NCBI RefSeq assembly: GCF_020982545.1
Contig: NZ_JAJKLK010000022.1
Location: 248,001-312,000, forward strand
Reading direction: 5' to 3'
Length of the DNA: 64,000 bases
Source: Streptomyces sp. MNU76
GTDB taxonomy: Bacteria; Actinomycetota; Actinomycetes; Streptomycetales; Streptomycetaceae
The notes beneath the pieces were generated by a model. The model was given only the letters and a program-made list of their open reading frames with translations. It was not told where the DNA came from and ran no database searches. Position numbers and translations under genes: made by a program. Below are positions 17,515 through 26,573 of the stretch, in pieces (positions within the stretch are counted from its first letter, which is position 1; each line of letters opens with the position of its first letter).

Positions 17515-19128
17515 CTATTCGGCCGAGGCGGCCGGATCCCCGGCGTCGGCGAACTCCCCGGTGCTCGCGGCGGAGCGTCCCGGCAGGGCGAACATCAGCA
17601 GGAAGATCGCGACCAGGACCGCCGCCACCCAGCCGAGCGCGTACTCGAAGGCGTCGACGAAGGCGGGGCCGATGTCGGCCGGCGCGAGACGGTCGTCCAT
17701 GACGCCGAAGAAGACCACGGCGACCAGACCCAGCCCGAGGGCGTTGCCCATCTGCTGGACCGTGCTGATCAGCCCGGACGCGGAACCGGCGTGCTCACGC
17801 GGCACCCCGGAGAGGATCGCGTCGGTCAGCGGGGCGACGATGAGCCCCATGCCCGCGCCCATCACGATCAGCGGGAGTGCCATCTGCCAGGGGGTGATGG
17901 CGAGGCCGTACCGTTCGGACTCCGCCAGGTAGAGGATCACACCGGCCGCCATCAGCAGCGCGCCCGCCTGGAGGACCTTGCGGCCGAAGCGCGGGACGAG
18001 TTTCTGGACGGACATCCCGGCCGCGACCGACACCGCGAGGGAGAACGGGATGCCGATGAGGCCGGCCTTCAGGACGCTCCAGCCGAGGCCGGTCTGGAGG
18101 TAGAGGGTCCAGACGAGGAAGAAGACGCCGAGGGCGATCCCGAACACGGTCTGGACGGCGATACCGGCCGCGAAGCTCTTCACCCGGAACAGGGACAGTT
18201 CGATCAGCGGAGAGCCGTCGCGCGCCGCCTTGCGCCGCTCGTACGCCACCAGCGCCGCGAACACGCCGAGCGAGCCCGCCATCGAGACGTGGCCCCACAG
18301 CGGCCAGCCCGTCTCGTGGCCCCGGGTGAGCGGGTAGAGGAGCATCAGCAGCCCGCCGGTGACGAGCGCGACGCCGACGAGGTCCAGCTTCAGGGCGTGC
18401 GGGGCCTTCGACTCGGCGATGAAACGGCGGCCCAGGATCAGCCCCGCGACACCGACCGGGAGGTTGATCAGGAAGATCGCCCGCCATTCGAGGCCGAGCG
18501 GGTTCCAATCGATGAGCAGGGCGCCGAGCAGGGGGCCGGAGACCGCGCCGAGGCCCACGATCGCGCCGAACAACCCGAAGACCTTGCCGCGTTCGTGCGC
18601 CGGGAAGGTCGCGTGCACGATCGACAGGACCTGCGGCACCATCAGCGCGGCGGTCGCGCCCTGCGCGATCCGGGCCGCCACCAGCATCTCCGGGGTCGCG
18701 GCGAGCCCGCACAGCGCGGAGGCGAGCGTGAAGCCGCCGATGCTGAGGAGGAAGATCCGGCGGCGGCCGTGGATGTCGCCGAGCCGACCGCCGGTGACGA
18801 GGCCGGCGGCGAACGCGAGGGCGTACCCGGCGGTGATCCACTGGATCTGGCTGAAGCTGGCGGCTTCGCTCCGTTGGATGGAGGGGACGGCGATGTTGAC
18901 GATGGTGACGTCGACGAGGTCCATGAAGGCGGCCGTCATGACGATGGCGAGGGCGATCCATCGGCGACGGTCGGCTCCGCCGGAGGATGCGTCAGGGGGT
19001 GCGTCGAGCGCCGTCGGAGCTTCTGCCGGGGGTTCCGTGCGGGTCGTTCGTGGCTGATCGCACCCACGCGACGGAGTCGCAGATGTATCAGCCTCGCGCC
19101 CCTTCAGGGCGCTCGTTGTCGAGGTCAT
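17515..19128 (-). CDS. MFS transporter, DHA2 (14-helix) type
   Basis: A proton-driven drug or metabolite exporter of 537 residues with a long Ser/Thr/Pro-rich cytoplasmic N terminus (about 50 residues) and about fourteen membrane helices. The DHA2 signs are MDLVDVTIVNIAVPSIQ in helix 1, GGRLGDIHGRRR after helix 2 and ARIAQGATAALMVPQ in helix 4. The WYL-type regulator gene diverges from it with only 62 bases between the two starts, so that regulator probably controls the pump. The substrate is unknown. Confidence 0.88.
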   Translation of the reverse strand: MTSTTSALKGREADTSATPSRGCDQPRTTRTEPPAEAPTALDAPPDASSGGADRRRWIALAIVMTAAFMDLVDVTIVNIAVPSIQRSEAASFSQIQWITAGYALAFAAGLVTGGRLGDIHGRRRIFLLSIGGFTLASALCGLAATPEMLVAARIAQGATAALMVPQVLSIVHATFPAHERGKVFGLFGAIVGLGAVSGPLLGALLIDWNPLGLEWRAIFLINLPVGVAGLILGRRFIAESKAPHALKLDLVGVALVTGGLLMLLYPLTRGHETGWPLWGHVSMAGSLGVFAALVAYERRKAARDGSPLIELSLFRVKSFAAGIAVQTVFGIALGVFFLVWTLYLQTGLGWSVLKAGLIGIPFSLAVSVAAGMSVQKLVPRFGRKVLQAGALLMAAGVILYLAESERYGLAITPWQMALPLIVMGAGMGLIVAPLTDAILSGVPREHAGSASGLISTVQQMGNALGLGLVAVVFFGVMDDRLAPADIGPAFVDAFEYALGWVAAVLVAIFLLMFALPGRSAASTGEFADAGDPAASAE

Positions 19129-19190
19129 GGCTTGAAAGTAAAGGCCGAGTAGGTCAGATTGTGTCCTAGTGATCCGGCATGCTCGGGGGC

Positions 19191-20165
19191 ATGACTACCG
19201 ACACTCCTGCGCGGCTCCTCCAGCTCCTCTCCCTCCTGCAGACGCCACGCGAGTGGCCCGGTGGTGAGCTCTCGGAGCGGCTCGGGGTCTCGCGGCGCAC
19301 CGTCCGGCGGGACATCGACCGACTGCGGGAACTGGGGTATCCCGTGCAGGCGACGATGGGGGCCGACGGCGGCTACCGGCTGGCCGCGGGGAAGGCCATG
19401 CCCCCGCTCGTGCTGGACGACGAGGAGGCGGTCGCGATCGCGGTGGGGCTGCGGGCCGGGGCCGGGCACGCCGTGGAGGGGGTGGACGAGGCCTCCGTAC
19501 GGGCGCTCGCCAAGCTGGAACAGGTGCTGCCGTCGCGGCTGCGCCACCGGGTCTCCACCTTGCAGGCCGCCACCACTCCCCTGACCAGTGGTGACGGGGC
19601 GACCGTGACGCCCGAGACGCTGACCGTGATGGCCTCGGCGGTGGCGGGGCACGAGCGGTTGCGGTTCGCCTACCGCTCCGGCGACGGGACGGACTCGCGT
19701 CGCCACTGCGAGCCGTACCGGCTCGTGTCGACCGGGCGCCGCTGGTATCTCGTCGCGTACGACCTCGACCGCGCCGACTGGCGGACCTTCCGGGTGGACC
19801 GGGTCGAGGAACCCTTCGCCACGGGCGCCCGGTTCGCGCCGCGCGAGCTGCCGGCGGGGAGCGCGGAGGAGTATCTGAAGCAGTCGATCTACCAGCGGCA
19901 GGAGACGTACGAGTGCGACGTCACCTTCGCCGCGCCGGCCGAGGTCGTCGCGGCCCGGGTGCCCCGCTGGGTCGGTACGCCCGAGCCCGTCGACGAGCAC
20001 AGCTGCCGGTTGCGGGCCTCCGTGGGTGACTCCGTGGAGTGGCTGGCGTTCCGGCTCGCGATGCTCGACTGCGAGTTCACGGTGCATCAGCCGCCGGAAC
20101 TGGTCTCTTACGTAAGGGAGTTGGGGGCGCGGCTGACGCGGGCGGCGGGGGACGTCGAAGGGTGA
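19191..20165 (+). CDS. WYL-domain transcriptional regulator (YafY/PafC type)
   Basis: A DNA-binding regulator of 324 residues. The N-terminal helix-turn-helix of the DeoR type (LLSLLQTPREWPGGELSERLGVSRRTVRRDIDRL, shown by its pieces ELSERLGVSRRTVRRDI) is followed by GADGGYRL, then a WYL domain at about residues 135-215 with RRWYLVAYDLDR, and a WCX C-terminal domain. Many such regulators bind a ligand or nucleic acid through WYL. I chose ATG 19191; ATG 19179 in the same frame would add four residues and neither has a strong ribosome binding site. It is divergent from the MFS pump and probably regulates it and itself. Confidence 0.85.
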   Translation: MTTDTPARLLQLLSLLQTPREWPGGELSERLGVSRRTVRRDIDRLRELGYPVQATMGADGGYRLAAGKAMPPLVLDDEEAVAIAVGLRAGAGHAVEGVDEASVRALAKLEQVLPSRLRHRVSTLQAATTPLTSGDGATVTPETLTVMASAVAGHERLRFAYRSGDGTDSRRHCEPYRLVSTGRRWYLVAYDLDRADWRTFRVDRVEEPFATGARFAPRELPAGSAEEYLKQSIYQRQETYECDVTFAAPAEVVAARVPRWVGTPEPVDEHSCRLRASVGDSVEWLAFRLAMLDCEFTVHQPPELVSYVRELGARLTRAAGDVEG

Positions 20166-20358
20166 GGCGCGGGTGACAATGCCTCTGACGTGCGGAGACG
20201 GCCCTCACCGGGCTCCGGCGGAGTGGGGCTCTGTGGCAGAATCTGCCGCTCGGGTCACCCCGGGGTTCAGGTCCGGGGTGGCCCGTCGGCGTACAAGGCA
20301 GGAAAAGCGGCGACGGCGACGGGAACAGTGGTGGCGGCGGCCTCGGCGGGCGGAAATC

Positions 20359-20444
20359 GAGCCGGGCTTCGGCGCCAGGGGGGGGGAGGCGCCGAAGCCC
20401 GGCTCTGGGAGAGTCCCGGCGCTGGGGGGAGAGCGTCGGGACTC
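20359..20444. terminator. Two consecutive hairpins between the WYL gene and hrdD
   Basis: A perfect 18-bp stem (20359-20376 with 20388-20405) with an 11-base, nearly all-G loop is followed by a second, imperfect 12-bp stem (20411-20444) whose loop is also G-rich. The WYL and hrdD genes converge on this 626-base gap, so bidirectional termination is likely. The purine-rich loops are unusual. No ORF in the gap looks real. Confidence 0.65.
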
Positions 20445-20555
20445 GGCTTCGGATGACTGTGGTCGCGGTGGTCGAACTCCGGGTCCCGGGCCTGAGGCTC
20501 CGGGCCGGTGAAGTCCGGGCCCGGAAGTCTTGTGCCCCGGGAACGGGGAGTTGAA

Positions 20556-20639
20556 GCGACGTAGTACGGCCAAGTAGCGGCGTAGTACGGCCAATCGGCG
20601 GCAAGGTACAGCCAAACGTGGCCGGCGTGCGGTCAGGCG
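20556..20639. repeat. Degenerate 21-bp tandem repeat
   Basis: Units starting at 20556, 20577, 20598 and (weaker) 20619 follow the pattern GCGRCGTAGTACGGCCAA plus three bases. The first two units are nearly identical and the later ones diverge. The block lies downstream of hrdD (minus strand) in the same gene-free gap. Function unknown. Confidence 0.6.
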
Positions 20640-20791
20640 TGGACAGCGGGCGGACATTCGGCCCGTCATGTCGATCATCCGCCAGTCATGGCCGACGCAC
20701 TGCCGAGGTGTGGGCGGAGAGGCCGGGCCGGGCCCCGTGGCGGCCCCAGGGGGGCGGGCCGTGACGGGGCCCTGGTCGGTGTGCGGCCGGA

Positions 20792-21790
20792 TCAGGCGGC
20801 GGCGTCGAAGCCGGTGTCGCGGGCGAGCTTCTTCAGTTCGAGCAGGGCGTGCTTCTCGATCTGGCGGATCCGCTCGCGGGTGAGACCGTGCTCCTTGCCG
20901 ACCTCGGTGAGGGTGCGCTCGCGGCCGTCCTCGATGCCGTACCGCATCTTGATGATGGACGCGGTGCGCTGGTCGAGGCGCCCGATGAGACTGTCCAGCT
21001 CCTCGCTGCGCAGCAGCGTGAGCACGGACTGCTCGGGCGAGACCGCGGAGGTGTCCTCCAGCAGGTCGCCGAACTGGGTGTCGCCGTCGTCGTCCACCGA
21101 CATGTTCAGCGAGACCGGGTCGCGGGCCCAGTCGAGGACGTCGGTGACACGGTCCGCGTTGGAGCCCAGCTCGGCGGCGATCTCGGCGGGCTCGGGGTCG
21201 CGCCCGTGCTCACGGTTGAACTCGCGCTGCACACGGCGGATCCGGCCCAGCTCCTCGACCAGGTGCACGGGCAGCCGGATGGTGCGCGACTGGTCCGCGA
21301 TCGACCGGGTGATGGCCTGACGGATCCACCAGGTGGCGTACGTCGAGAACTTGAAGCCCTTGCGGTAGTCGAACTTCTCCACCGCGCGGACCAGGCCCGC
21401 GTTGCCCTCCTGGATGAGGTCGAGCAGGGGCAGACCACTGCGCGGATAGCGCCGGGCGACGGCCACGACGAGGCGCAGGTTCGACCGTATGAAGATGTCC
21501 TTGGCCCGCTCGCTGTCGGCGACGAGGGCTTCGAGCTCTTCGCGGGTCGCGTCCGCCTTGGCCTCCTCCTCGCCGTCGAGGATCTGCTGGGCGAACACGC
21601 CCGCCTCGATGACCTGGGACAGCTCGACTTCCTTGGCGGCGTCGAGCAGCGGTGTACGCGCGATCTCGTCGAGGTACATGCCGACCAGGTCGCGGTCGGC
21701 GATCTCGCCGCCAGAGGCGCGAACGCTGCGAGCCGCGTCGGTCCGGCCGGAGGCGGACGAACGACGAGCGGCGACGGCACGGGTTGCCAT
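20792..21790 (-). CDS. hrdD: Group 2 RNA polymerase sigma factor HrdD
   Basis: A sigma-70 family factor of 332 residues, non-essential relative of HrdB. Regions are in order: 1.2 (DLVGMYLDEIARTPLLDA), 2 with LIQEGNAGLVRAVEKFD and FSTYATWWIRQAI, 3 (RLPVHLVEELGRI) and 4 with the helix-turn-helix TLTEVGKEHGLTRERIRQIEKHAL. The long acidic region 1.1 of HrdB is absent. The start is ATG 21788-21790 after GGGAG; the frame stays open upstream to 21898 but without a ribosome binding site. The assignment to HrdD rather than HrdA or HrdC rests on recalled similarity, gene order and the promoter motif upstream. A SigR-type promoter is seen about 107-133 bases before the start. Confidence 0.88.
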   Translation of the reverse strand: MATRAVAARRSSASGRTDAARSVRASGGEIADRDLVGMYLDEIARTPLLDAAKEVELSQVIEAGVFAQQILDGEEEAKADATREELEALVADSERAKDIFIRSNLRLVVAVARRYPRSGLPLLDLIQEGNAGLVRAVEKFDYRKGFKFSTYATWWIRQAITRSIADQSRTIRLPVHLVEELGRIRRVQREFNREHGRDPEPAEIAAELGSNADRVTDVLDWARDPVSLNMSVDDDGDTQFGDLLEDTSAVSPEQSVLTLLRSEELDSLIGRLDQRTASIIKMRYGIEDGRERTLTEVGKEHGLTRERIRQIEKHALLELKKLARDTGFDAAA

Positions 21791-21896
21791 GCGTGCTCCC
21801 TTGCGATGGTGGGCTGGCAGGGTCGTGTCTGTTCCTACGTGTGTCTTGATGCGGCCGCTCGGACACTCTCCCGAGTGCCCTGCTTCCGAAGGAAAC

Positions 21897-21923
21897 AACG
21901 ACTGGAATCAGGACAGAATTCCC
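21897..21923 (-). promoter_or_regulatory. SigR-type promoter of hrdD
   Basis: On the minus strand GGGAAT, exactly 18 bases, then GTT matches the SigR consensus GGGAAT-N18-GTT. hrdD is an established SigR target in S. coelicolor. The predicted transcript would have a leader of about 100 bases. Confidence 0.75.
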
Positions 21924-21983
21924 AACCCGTCCCACTATTTTTCTGATCTTGCAGTACCCTGTGCCGCCACAGGAGGGGGCGTG

Positions 21984-22502
21984 ATGTCAGCGGAGCCCGT
22001 AGAGGTGCAGGTCAGACCAGGAGTCGAGACCGACCTCGCCGTTCTCACCGACATCTACAACCACTACGTCCGTGAGACGCCCATCACATTCGATACCGCT
22101 GTCTTCACTCCGGAAGAGCGCCGCCCTTGGCTGCTCTCCCACCTTGAAGACGGACGGCATCGCCTGATGGTTGCCGTCGAGACGGGTTCACAGCGGATTC
22201 TGGGATACGCCACGAGCAGCGCGTTTCGCACGAGGCCGGCGTACGGCACCTCGGTGGAGGTGTCGGTGTACCTCGCCCCGGACGCGGGCGGCCGGGGCGT
22301 GGGCACGCTGCTGTACAAGGCGCTGTTCGAGGCGCTCGTCGACGAGGACGTCCATCGCGCCTACGCGGGCATCGCCCAGCCGAATCCGCCGTCGACCCGG
22401 CTGCACGAGCGCTTCGGGTTCCGGTACGTCGGCACCTATCGCGAGGTCGGGCGGAAGTTCGGCCGGTACTGGGACGTGGCGTGGTACGAGAAGGAGCTGT
22501 GA
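21984..22502 (+). CDS. GNAT N-acetyltransferase, phosphinothricin-acetyltransferase-like
   Basis: An acetyl-CoA dependent N-acetyltransferase of 172 residues. Its layout resembles Pat/Bar proteins: RPGVETDLAVLTDIYNHYV at the start, SVEVSVYLAPDAGGRGVGTLLY with the Q/R-x-x-G-x-G/A pyrophosphate loop (GGRGVG), then PSTRLHERFGFRYVGTYREVGRKFG. The start is ATG 21984 after AGGAGGGGG; GTG 21981 is one codon upstream. It is divergent from hrdD and ends 10 bases from the convergent DUF1330 gene. The natural substrate is unknown; methionine sulfoximine or sulfone detoxification is common for this group. Confidence 0.85.
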   Translation: MSAEPVEVQVRPGVETDLAVLTDIYNHYVRETPITFDTAVFTPEERRPWLLSHLEDGRHRLMVAVETGSQRILGYATSSAFRTRPAYGTSVEVSVYLAPDAGGRGVGTLLYKALFEALVDEDVHRAYAGIAQPNPPSTRLHERFGFRYVGTYREVGRKFGRYWDVAWYEKEL

Positions 22503-22512
22503 CTTCCTCGGC

Positions 22513-22866
22513 TCACTGCTCGGCGGCGGCCAGGGAGTCCCTCATGGTCTTCGCGGTGGTGCGGGGGTCATAGCCGTCGGGCACCCCTTCGACCAGGATG
22601 ATGTCGCCCTGGATGTGGCGTGAGCGCAGCGGGGCGATCTCCTGGTACGCGGGCGAGTCCCACCAGGCGCGCGCCTCGGCGATGCCGGGGAAGCCGATCA
22701 CCACGACGGCTCCGGGCCAGCTCCCCTCCTTCACCTCGTGCGGGGTGACGTGCACGAGGAAGCGTCCGCCGTACGGCTCGAATGTGGCGGGGATGCGCTC
22801 GATGTACTCGGCGATCTCCGGGTGCGGGGCGGCGTCCTTGAGGTGGGCAATGGCGTAGGCGGGCAT
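22513..22866 (-). CDS. DUF1330 domain protein
   Basis: A 117-residue dimeric alpha+beta barrel protein of the DUF1330 family: AYAIAHLKDAAPHPEIAEYIERIP, then YGGRFLVH, GAVVVIGFP and WWDSPAYQEIAPLR are in the usual order and length. The biochemical function of the family is not known. The ATG at 22864-22866 is preceded by GGAGGG. It lies convergent to the acetyltransferase gene. Confidence 0.88.
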   Translation of the reverse strand: MPAYAIAHLKDAAPHPEIAEYIERIPATFEPYGGRFLVHVTPHEVKEGSWPGAVVVIGFPGIAEARAWWDSPAYQEIAPLRSRHIQGDIILVEGVPDGYDPRTTAKTMRDSLAAAEQ

Positions 22867-23053
22867 GCGCGTCCCTCCGGTCGGTCCGTCCGCCGACAGG
22901 GGCGACCCCGTCGAGGGCGGCCCCCGTCGGTCGGGGCGGTCGGGCTGTGTACGTCGTCGAGCCTGGCAGGCGTACGGGCCCGGGTCGATGACCTGTCAGG
23001 TAATCGCCCCCGGCCCGCGTCGTGCCCGTTCCCCGTATCCGCCGTACGCGCGT

Positions 23054-23151
<98 letters not shown>

Positions 23152-23154
23152 GTG

Positions 23155-23940
23155 TCAGCCGAACTGGACCGAGCGCTTCGCCAGGCCCATCCAGAAGCCC
23201 TCGATCACCGACTTCTGGGCGTCGAGTTCGCCGGCCGCCTCGGCCGCGCCCATGGTGACGAAGAGGGGGGCGAAGTGCTCCGTGCGGGGGTGGGCCAGCC
23301 GTCCGGCCGGGGACTTGTGGAGGAAGTCCAGGAGGGCGTCCCAGTCACGGGACTCCAGGGCCCGGCGGCCCCAGTCGTCGAACTCGGTGGACCAGGTCGG
23401 CACCCCGGCCTGCCGCAGGGCGGCGAGGTTGTGGGTGAAGAAGCCGGAGCCGATGATCAGCACGCCCTCGTCGCGCAGGGGCGCGAGCTTGCGGCCGACG
23501 TCCATCAGCTTCAGCGGGTCCAGGGTCGGCATGGAGATCTGCAGGACCGGTATGTCGGCGTCGGGGTACATCTCGACGAGGGGGACGTACGCGCCGTGGT
23601 CGAGGCCCCGGTCCGGGATGTCCTGGACGGGGGTACCGGGGGCCTGGAGCAGCTTGCGGACCGAGGCCGCGAGCTCCGGGGCGCCCGGAGCGCCGTACTG
23701 GACCTGGTAGTAGTGCTCGGGGAAGCCCCAGAAGTCGTAGACCAGGGGGACGGTGTGGACCGCGCCGAGGGCGAGGGGGGCCTCCTCCCAGTGGGCGGAG
23801 ACCATGAGGACGGCCTTGGGGCGGGGCAGTTTCGCGGCCCAGGCGGCGAGTTCGCCGGGCCAGATCGGGTCGTCGGCGAGCGGCGGGGCCCCGTGACTCA
23901 GGTACAGGGCGGGCATGCGCTCGACGGTGGCGGCGGACAT
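23155..23940 (-). CDS. DODA-type extradiol dioxygenase (class III)
   Basis: A metal-dependent ring-opening dioxygenase of 261 residues, related to 4,5-DOPA dioxygenase (YgiD). Metal-site motifs are ALYLSHGAPP (first His), VSAHWE (second His) and GLDHGAYVPL; GSGFFTHNL is a further family motif. It would cleave a catechol-like ring; the substrate is not shown. The start ATG 23938-23940 lies across about 200 bases from the divergent MarR gene, and the shared gap holds MarR-like operator sequences, so it is probably MarR-controlled and induced by a phenolic compound. The stop codon is immediately followed by the hexanucleotide satellite. Confidence 0.88.
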   Translation of the reverse strand: MSAATVERMPALYLSHGAPPLADDPIWPGELAAWAAKLPRPKAVLMVSAHWEEAPLALGAVHTVPLVYDFWGFPEHYYQVQYGAPGAPELAASVRKLLQAPGTPVQDIPDRGLDHGAYVPLVEMYPDADIPVLQISMPTLDPLKLMDVGRKLAPLRDEGVLIIGSGFFTHNLAALRQAGVPTWSTEFDDWGRRALESRDWDALLDFLHKSPAGRLAHPRTEHFAPLFVTMGAAEAAGELDAQKSVIEGFWMGLAKRSVQFG

Positions 23941-24067
23941 AGGGGTGACTCCCTCAATACATGCGCGACGCACACGACACACACGCCTCGGTGGGCCCGG
24001 CAGCCGCTTCTGTCTCCTTGGGCACGCCCGGCATTCCAGGCGCTTGAGACCTCTCCCGACTCCCCAG

Positions 24068-24127
24068 TAGTTGAAGTCTCAATAGTTCTTGTTTCACGTT
24101 ACATCCTCATAGTTCAAATTTCAAGGA
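24068..24127. promoter_or_regulatory. Candidate MarR operators
   Basis: The gap between the divergent dioxygenase and MarR genes is unusually AT-rich and contains TAGTTGAAGTCTCAATAG (24068-24085, core TTGA-N4-TCAA) and a related TAGTTCAAATTTCAA at 24110-24124. Repeated TTGA/TCAA half sites are typical of MarR-family binding. Binding is inferred. Confidence 0.5.
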
Positions 24128-24148
24128 GGGCCCTCGTACAGTGGGGGC

Positions 24149-24655
24149 ATGAAGACCGCATCCGCCGACGAAGAACCCCGCTGGCTCACCGACGAGGAGC
24201 AGCGCACCTGGCTCGCTTATGTGCACGCCAAAACCCTGCTCGAAGACCATCTCGACCGCCAGTTGCAGCGTGACGCGGGCATGCCGCACCTCTACTACCA
24301 CATGCTCGTGGTGCTGTCCGACGCGCCGCAGCGGCGGCTGCGGATGACGGAACTGGCGATGCATATGAAGATCACGCGTTCGCGCCTGTCGCATGCCGTG
24401 GCCCGGCTGGAGAAGAACGGGTGGGTGCGGCGCGAGGACTGCCCCGTGGACAAGCGGGGGCAGTTCGCGGTTCTCACGGACGGCGGGTACGAGACGCTCC
24501 GCAAGAGCGCGCCCGGACATGTGGCGGCCGTGCGGCAGGCGATGTTCGACCGGTTGTCGCCGGAACAGCGGAACGCCCTCGGCGAGATCATGGAGATCGT
24601 CGCGGAGGGGCTTCAGCCGTCGGAGGCGGGGGCGGATCTGCCTTGGCTGCGGTAG
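24149..24655 (+). CDS. MarR-family transcriptional regulator
   Basis: A dimeric winged-helix regulator of 168 residues. After an N-terminal dimerisation helix (RTWLAYVHAKTLLEDHLDR) come RRLRMTELAMHMKITRSRLSHAVARLEKNGWVRRED (helix-turn-helix and recognition helix, ITRSRLSHAVARL) and the wing DKRGQFAVLTDGG. It is divergent from the dioxygenase gene and probably represses both, with release by a phenolic ligand. The initiation site at ATG 24149 has only GGGGG two bases away, so translation may be weak or use an upstream signal. Confidence 0.88.
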   Translation: MKTASADEEPRWLTDEEQRTWLAYVHAKTLLEDHLDRQLQRDAGMPHLYYHMLVVLSDAPQRRLRMTELAMHMKITRSRLSHAVARLEKNGWVRREDCPVDKRGQFAVLTDGGYETLRKSAPGHVAAVRQAMFDRLSPEQRNALGEIMEIVAEGLQPSEAGADLPWLR

Positions 24656-24770
24656 GGGGTCTTCCCGTGTGGATCTTGTCGCGGATTCCGTCGTGGAGAT
24701 GTGCGGGTGAGGGGGCTGGTCGCGCAGTTCCCCGCGCCCTGACGGGACGCGTCGCCTGACGGGACGCGGG

Positions 24771-24804
24771 GGTGGAGCAGGGGCTTTGGCGCTCCTGCTC
24801 CACC
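24771..24804 (-). terminator. Terminator after the MFS gene
   Basis: An 11-bp perfect stem (24771-24781 with 24794-24804) lies about 50 bases downstream of the MFS stop. A single arm of the common Streptomyces extragenic motif (GGCTGGTCGCGCAGTTCC at 24714-24731) is nearby. Confidence 0.55.
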
Positions 24805-24855
24805 CGTTCCGTCATCGGTGTCCGTCGGGGGCCGGGTCGGGGGCCGGTGCCGTGG

Positions 24856-26451
24856 TCAGTGGGCGATCACCGGGACCTTGACCTCGTCCGTCGCGTCCAC
24901 GCCCTCGGCCGTGGTCGCCGTCATGTCGGGCTTGCCCGTCGTGACGAAGGTGAAGGCGATGGCGGCGGAGGTCACGAGGATGCCCACGGCGAACCAGATG
25001 GCGTTGGTGTACCCGTGGACCATGCCCTGGAGCTGGACCAGCTGGGCCGCCGGCTTCGAGGTGGCCGAGCCGATGTGGTCCGCGACGTAGGACGTGGTGG
25101 CGGAGGCCGCGATGGTGTTCAACAGGGCCGTACCGATGGCGCCACCGACCTGCTGGGAGGTGTTGACCATGGCGGAGGCCACGCCCGCGTCACGCGCCTC
25201 GACCCCGTAGGTCGCCAGGGACATCGCCGGCATGAACGCCGTACCCATACCGAGGCCGAGCAGCAGCTGGGCCGGCAGCAGCAGGGTGGTGTACGAGGAA
25301 CCGACCTCCATCTGGGTCAGCAGGAGCATGCCGAGACCGGCGACCAGGAAGCCCGGGGCCATCAGCAGGCGCGGCGGGACCCGGGTCATCAGACGGGTGC
25401 CGATCTGCGTCGAGCCGATGATCATGCCCGCGATCATGGGCAGGAAGGCGAAGCCGGTCTTGACCGGGGAGTACCCCTTCACGATCTGCAGGTAGTAGGT
25501 CAGGAAGAGGAACAGGCCGAACATCGCGATGATCGCGAGGCCGAGGGAGAGGTAGACACCGCCACGGTTGCGCTCGGTGATCACGCGCAGGGGCAGCAGC
25601 GGGGCCTTGACCTTGGACTCGACGAACACGAAGGCCGCGAGGAGCACCGCCGAGGCGACGAACAGGGTGATCGTCATCGAGTCGCCCCACCCGTCGGACT
25701 CGGCCCGCGTGAAGCCGTAGACCAGGGAGACCAGGCCCAGGGTGGACAGGACGACGCCGGGGATGTCGAGCGGGGAGCGGTTGCGGCCGCCCGCGGGCTC
25801 ACGGATGACGAAGTACGCGCCGACCGCGGCGATCACCGCGAACGGGATGTTGACGAAGAACGTCCAGCGCCAGTCCAGGTACTCGGTGAGGAAGCCGCCG
25901 AGGATCAGGCCCACGGCGCCGCCGCCACCGGCGATCGCGCCGTAGATGCCGAACGCCTTGGCGCGCTCCTTGGCGTCGGTGAACATCACCGCGAGGAGGG
26001 AGAGCGCGGCGGGCGCGAGCAGCGCGCCGAAGGCGCCCTGGAGCGCGCGGGCGCCCAGCATCATCGCCTCACCGGTGGCCGCGCCGCCCAACGCGGAGGC
26101 GCCGGCGAAGCCGATCAGTCCGGTGACGAAGGTGCGCTTGCGGCCCCAGAGGTCGGAGATACGGCCGCCGAAGAGGAGCAGACCGCCGAAGGCCAGGGCG
26201 TACGCGGTGATGACCCACTGCCGGTTGCCGTCGGATATCCCGAGGTCCTGCTGGGCGGAGGGGAGGGCGATGTTCACGATGGTCGCGTCGAGCACGACCA
26301 TCAGCTGGGCGAGGGCGATGAAGACGAGCGCTTTCCAGCGGTTGGCGTGCGCGTCGTTCGCCCGTGATGCCTCTGTCGGCGATGTCTTCGTCTGTGATGG
26401 CTTTGTCTGTGATGCCTTGGACGACTTGGATGTGCCGACTGTTTCGGACAT
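24856..26451 (-). CDS. MFS transporter, DHA2 (EmrB/QacA) type
   Basis: A 14-helix drug-type exporter of 531 residues. The first helix carries LMVVLDATIVNIALPSAQ, helix 2-3 loop GGRISDLWGRKR and helix 4-5 ALQGAFGALLAPAALSLL, all DHA2 signatures. A 35-residue Lys/Ser/Thr-rich N terminus precedes the first helix. I chose ATG 26449-26451; a GTG at 26463 in frame has no ribosome binding site. The TetR gene 122 bases upstream on the same strand probably represses it, either in one transcript or through shared operators. The substrate is not known. Confidence 0.88.
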   Translation of the reverse strand: MSETVGTSKSSKASQTKPSQTKTSPTEASRANDAHANRWKALVFIALAQLMVVLDATIVNIALPSAQQDLGISDGNRQWVITAYALAFGGLLLFGGRISDLWGRKRTFVTGLIGFAGASALGGAATGEAMMLGARALQGAFGALLAPAALSLLAVMFTDAKERAKAFGIYGAIAGGGGAVGLILGGFLTEYLDWRWTFFVNIPFAVIAAVGAYFVIREPAGGRNRSPLDIPGVVLSTLGLVSLVYGFTRAESDGWGDSMTITLFVASAVLLAAFVFVESKVKAPLLPLRVITERNRGGVYLSLGLAIIAMFGLFLFLTYYLQIVKGYSPVKTGFAFLPMIAGMIIGSTQIGTRLMTRVPPRLLMAPGFLVAGLGMLLLTQMEVGSSYTTLLLPAQLLLGLGMGTAFMPAMSLATYGVEARDAGVASAMVNTSQQVGGAIGTALLNTIAASATTSYVADHIGSATSKPAAQLVQLQGMVHGYTNAIWFAVGILVTSAAIAFTFVTTGKPDMTATTAEGVDATDEVKVPVIAH

Positions 26452-26573
26452 GGGGGTACCCACTTCGGGACTTCGTGACGGAAAAAAGGATCGGTGAACG
26501 GACCGTCGTCGGCGACGGCGACGGCGACGGGCGTTGAACTCAGCTGGTCAGGCGGGCGGTTCGGTAAGGGGGC

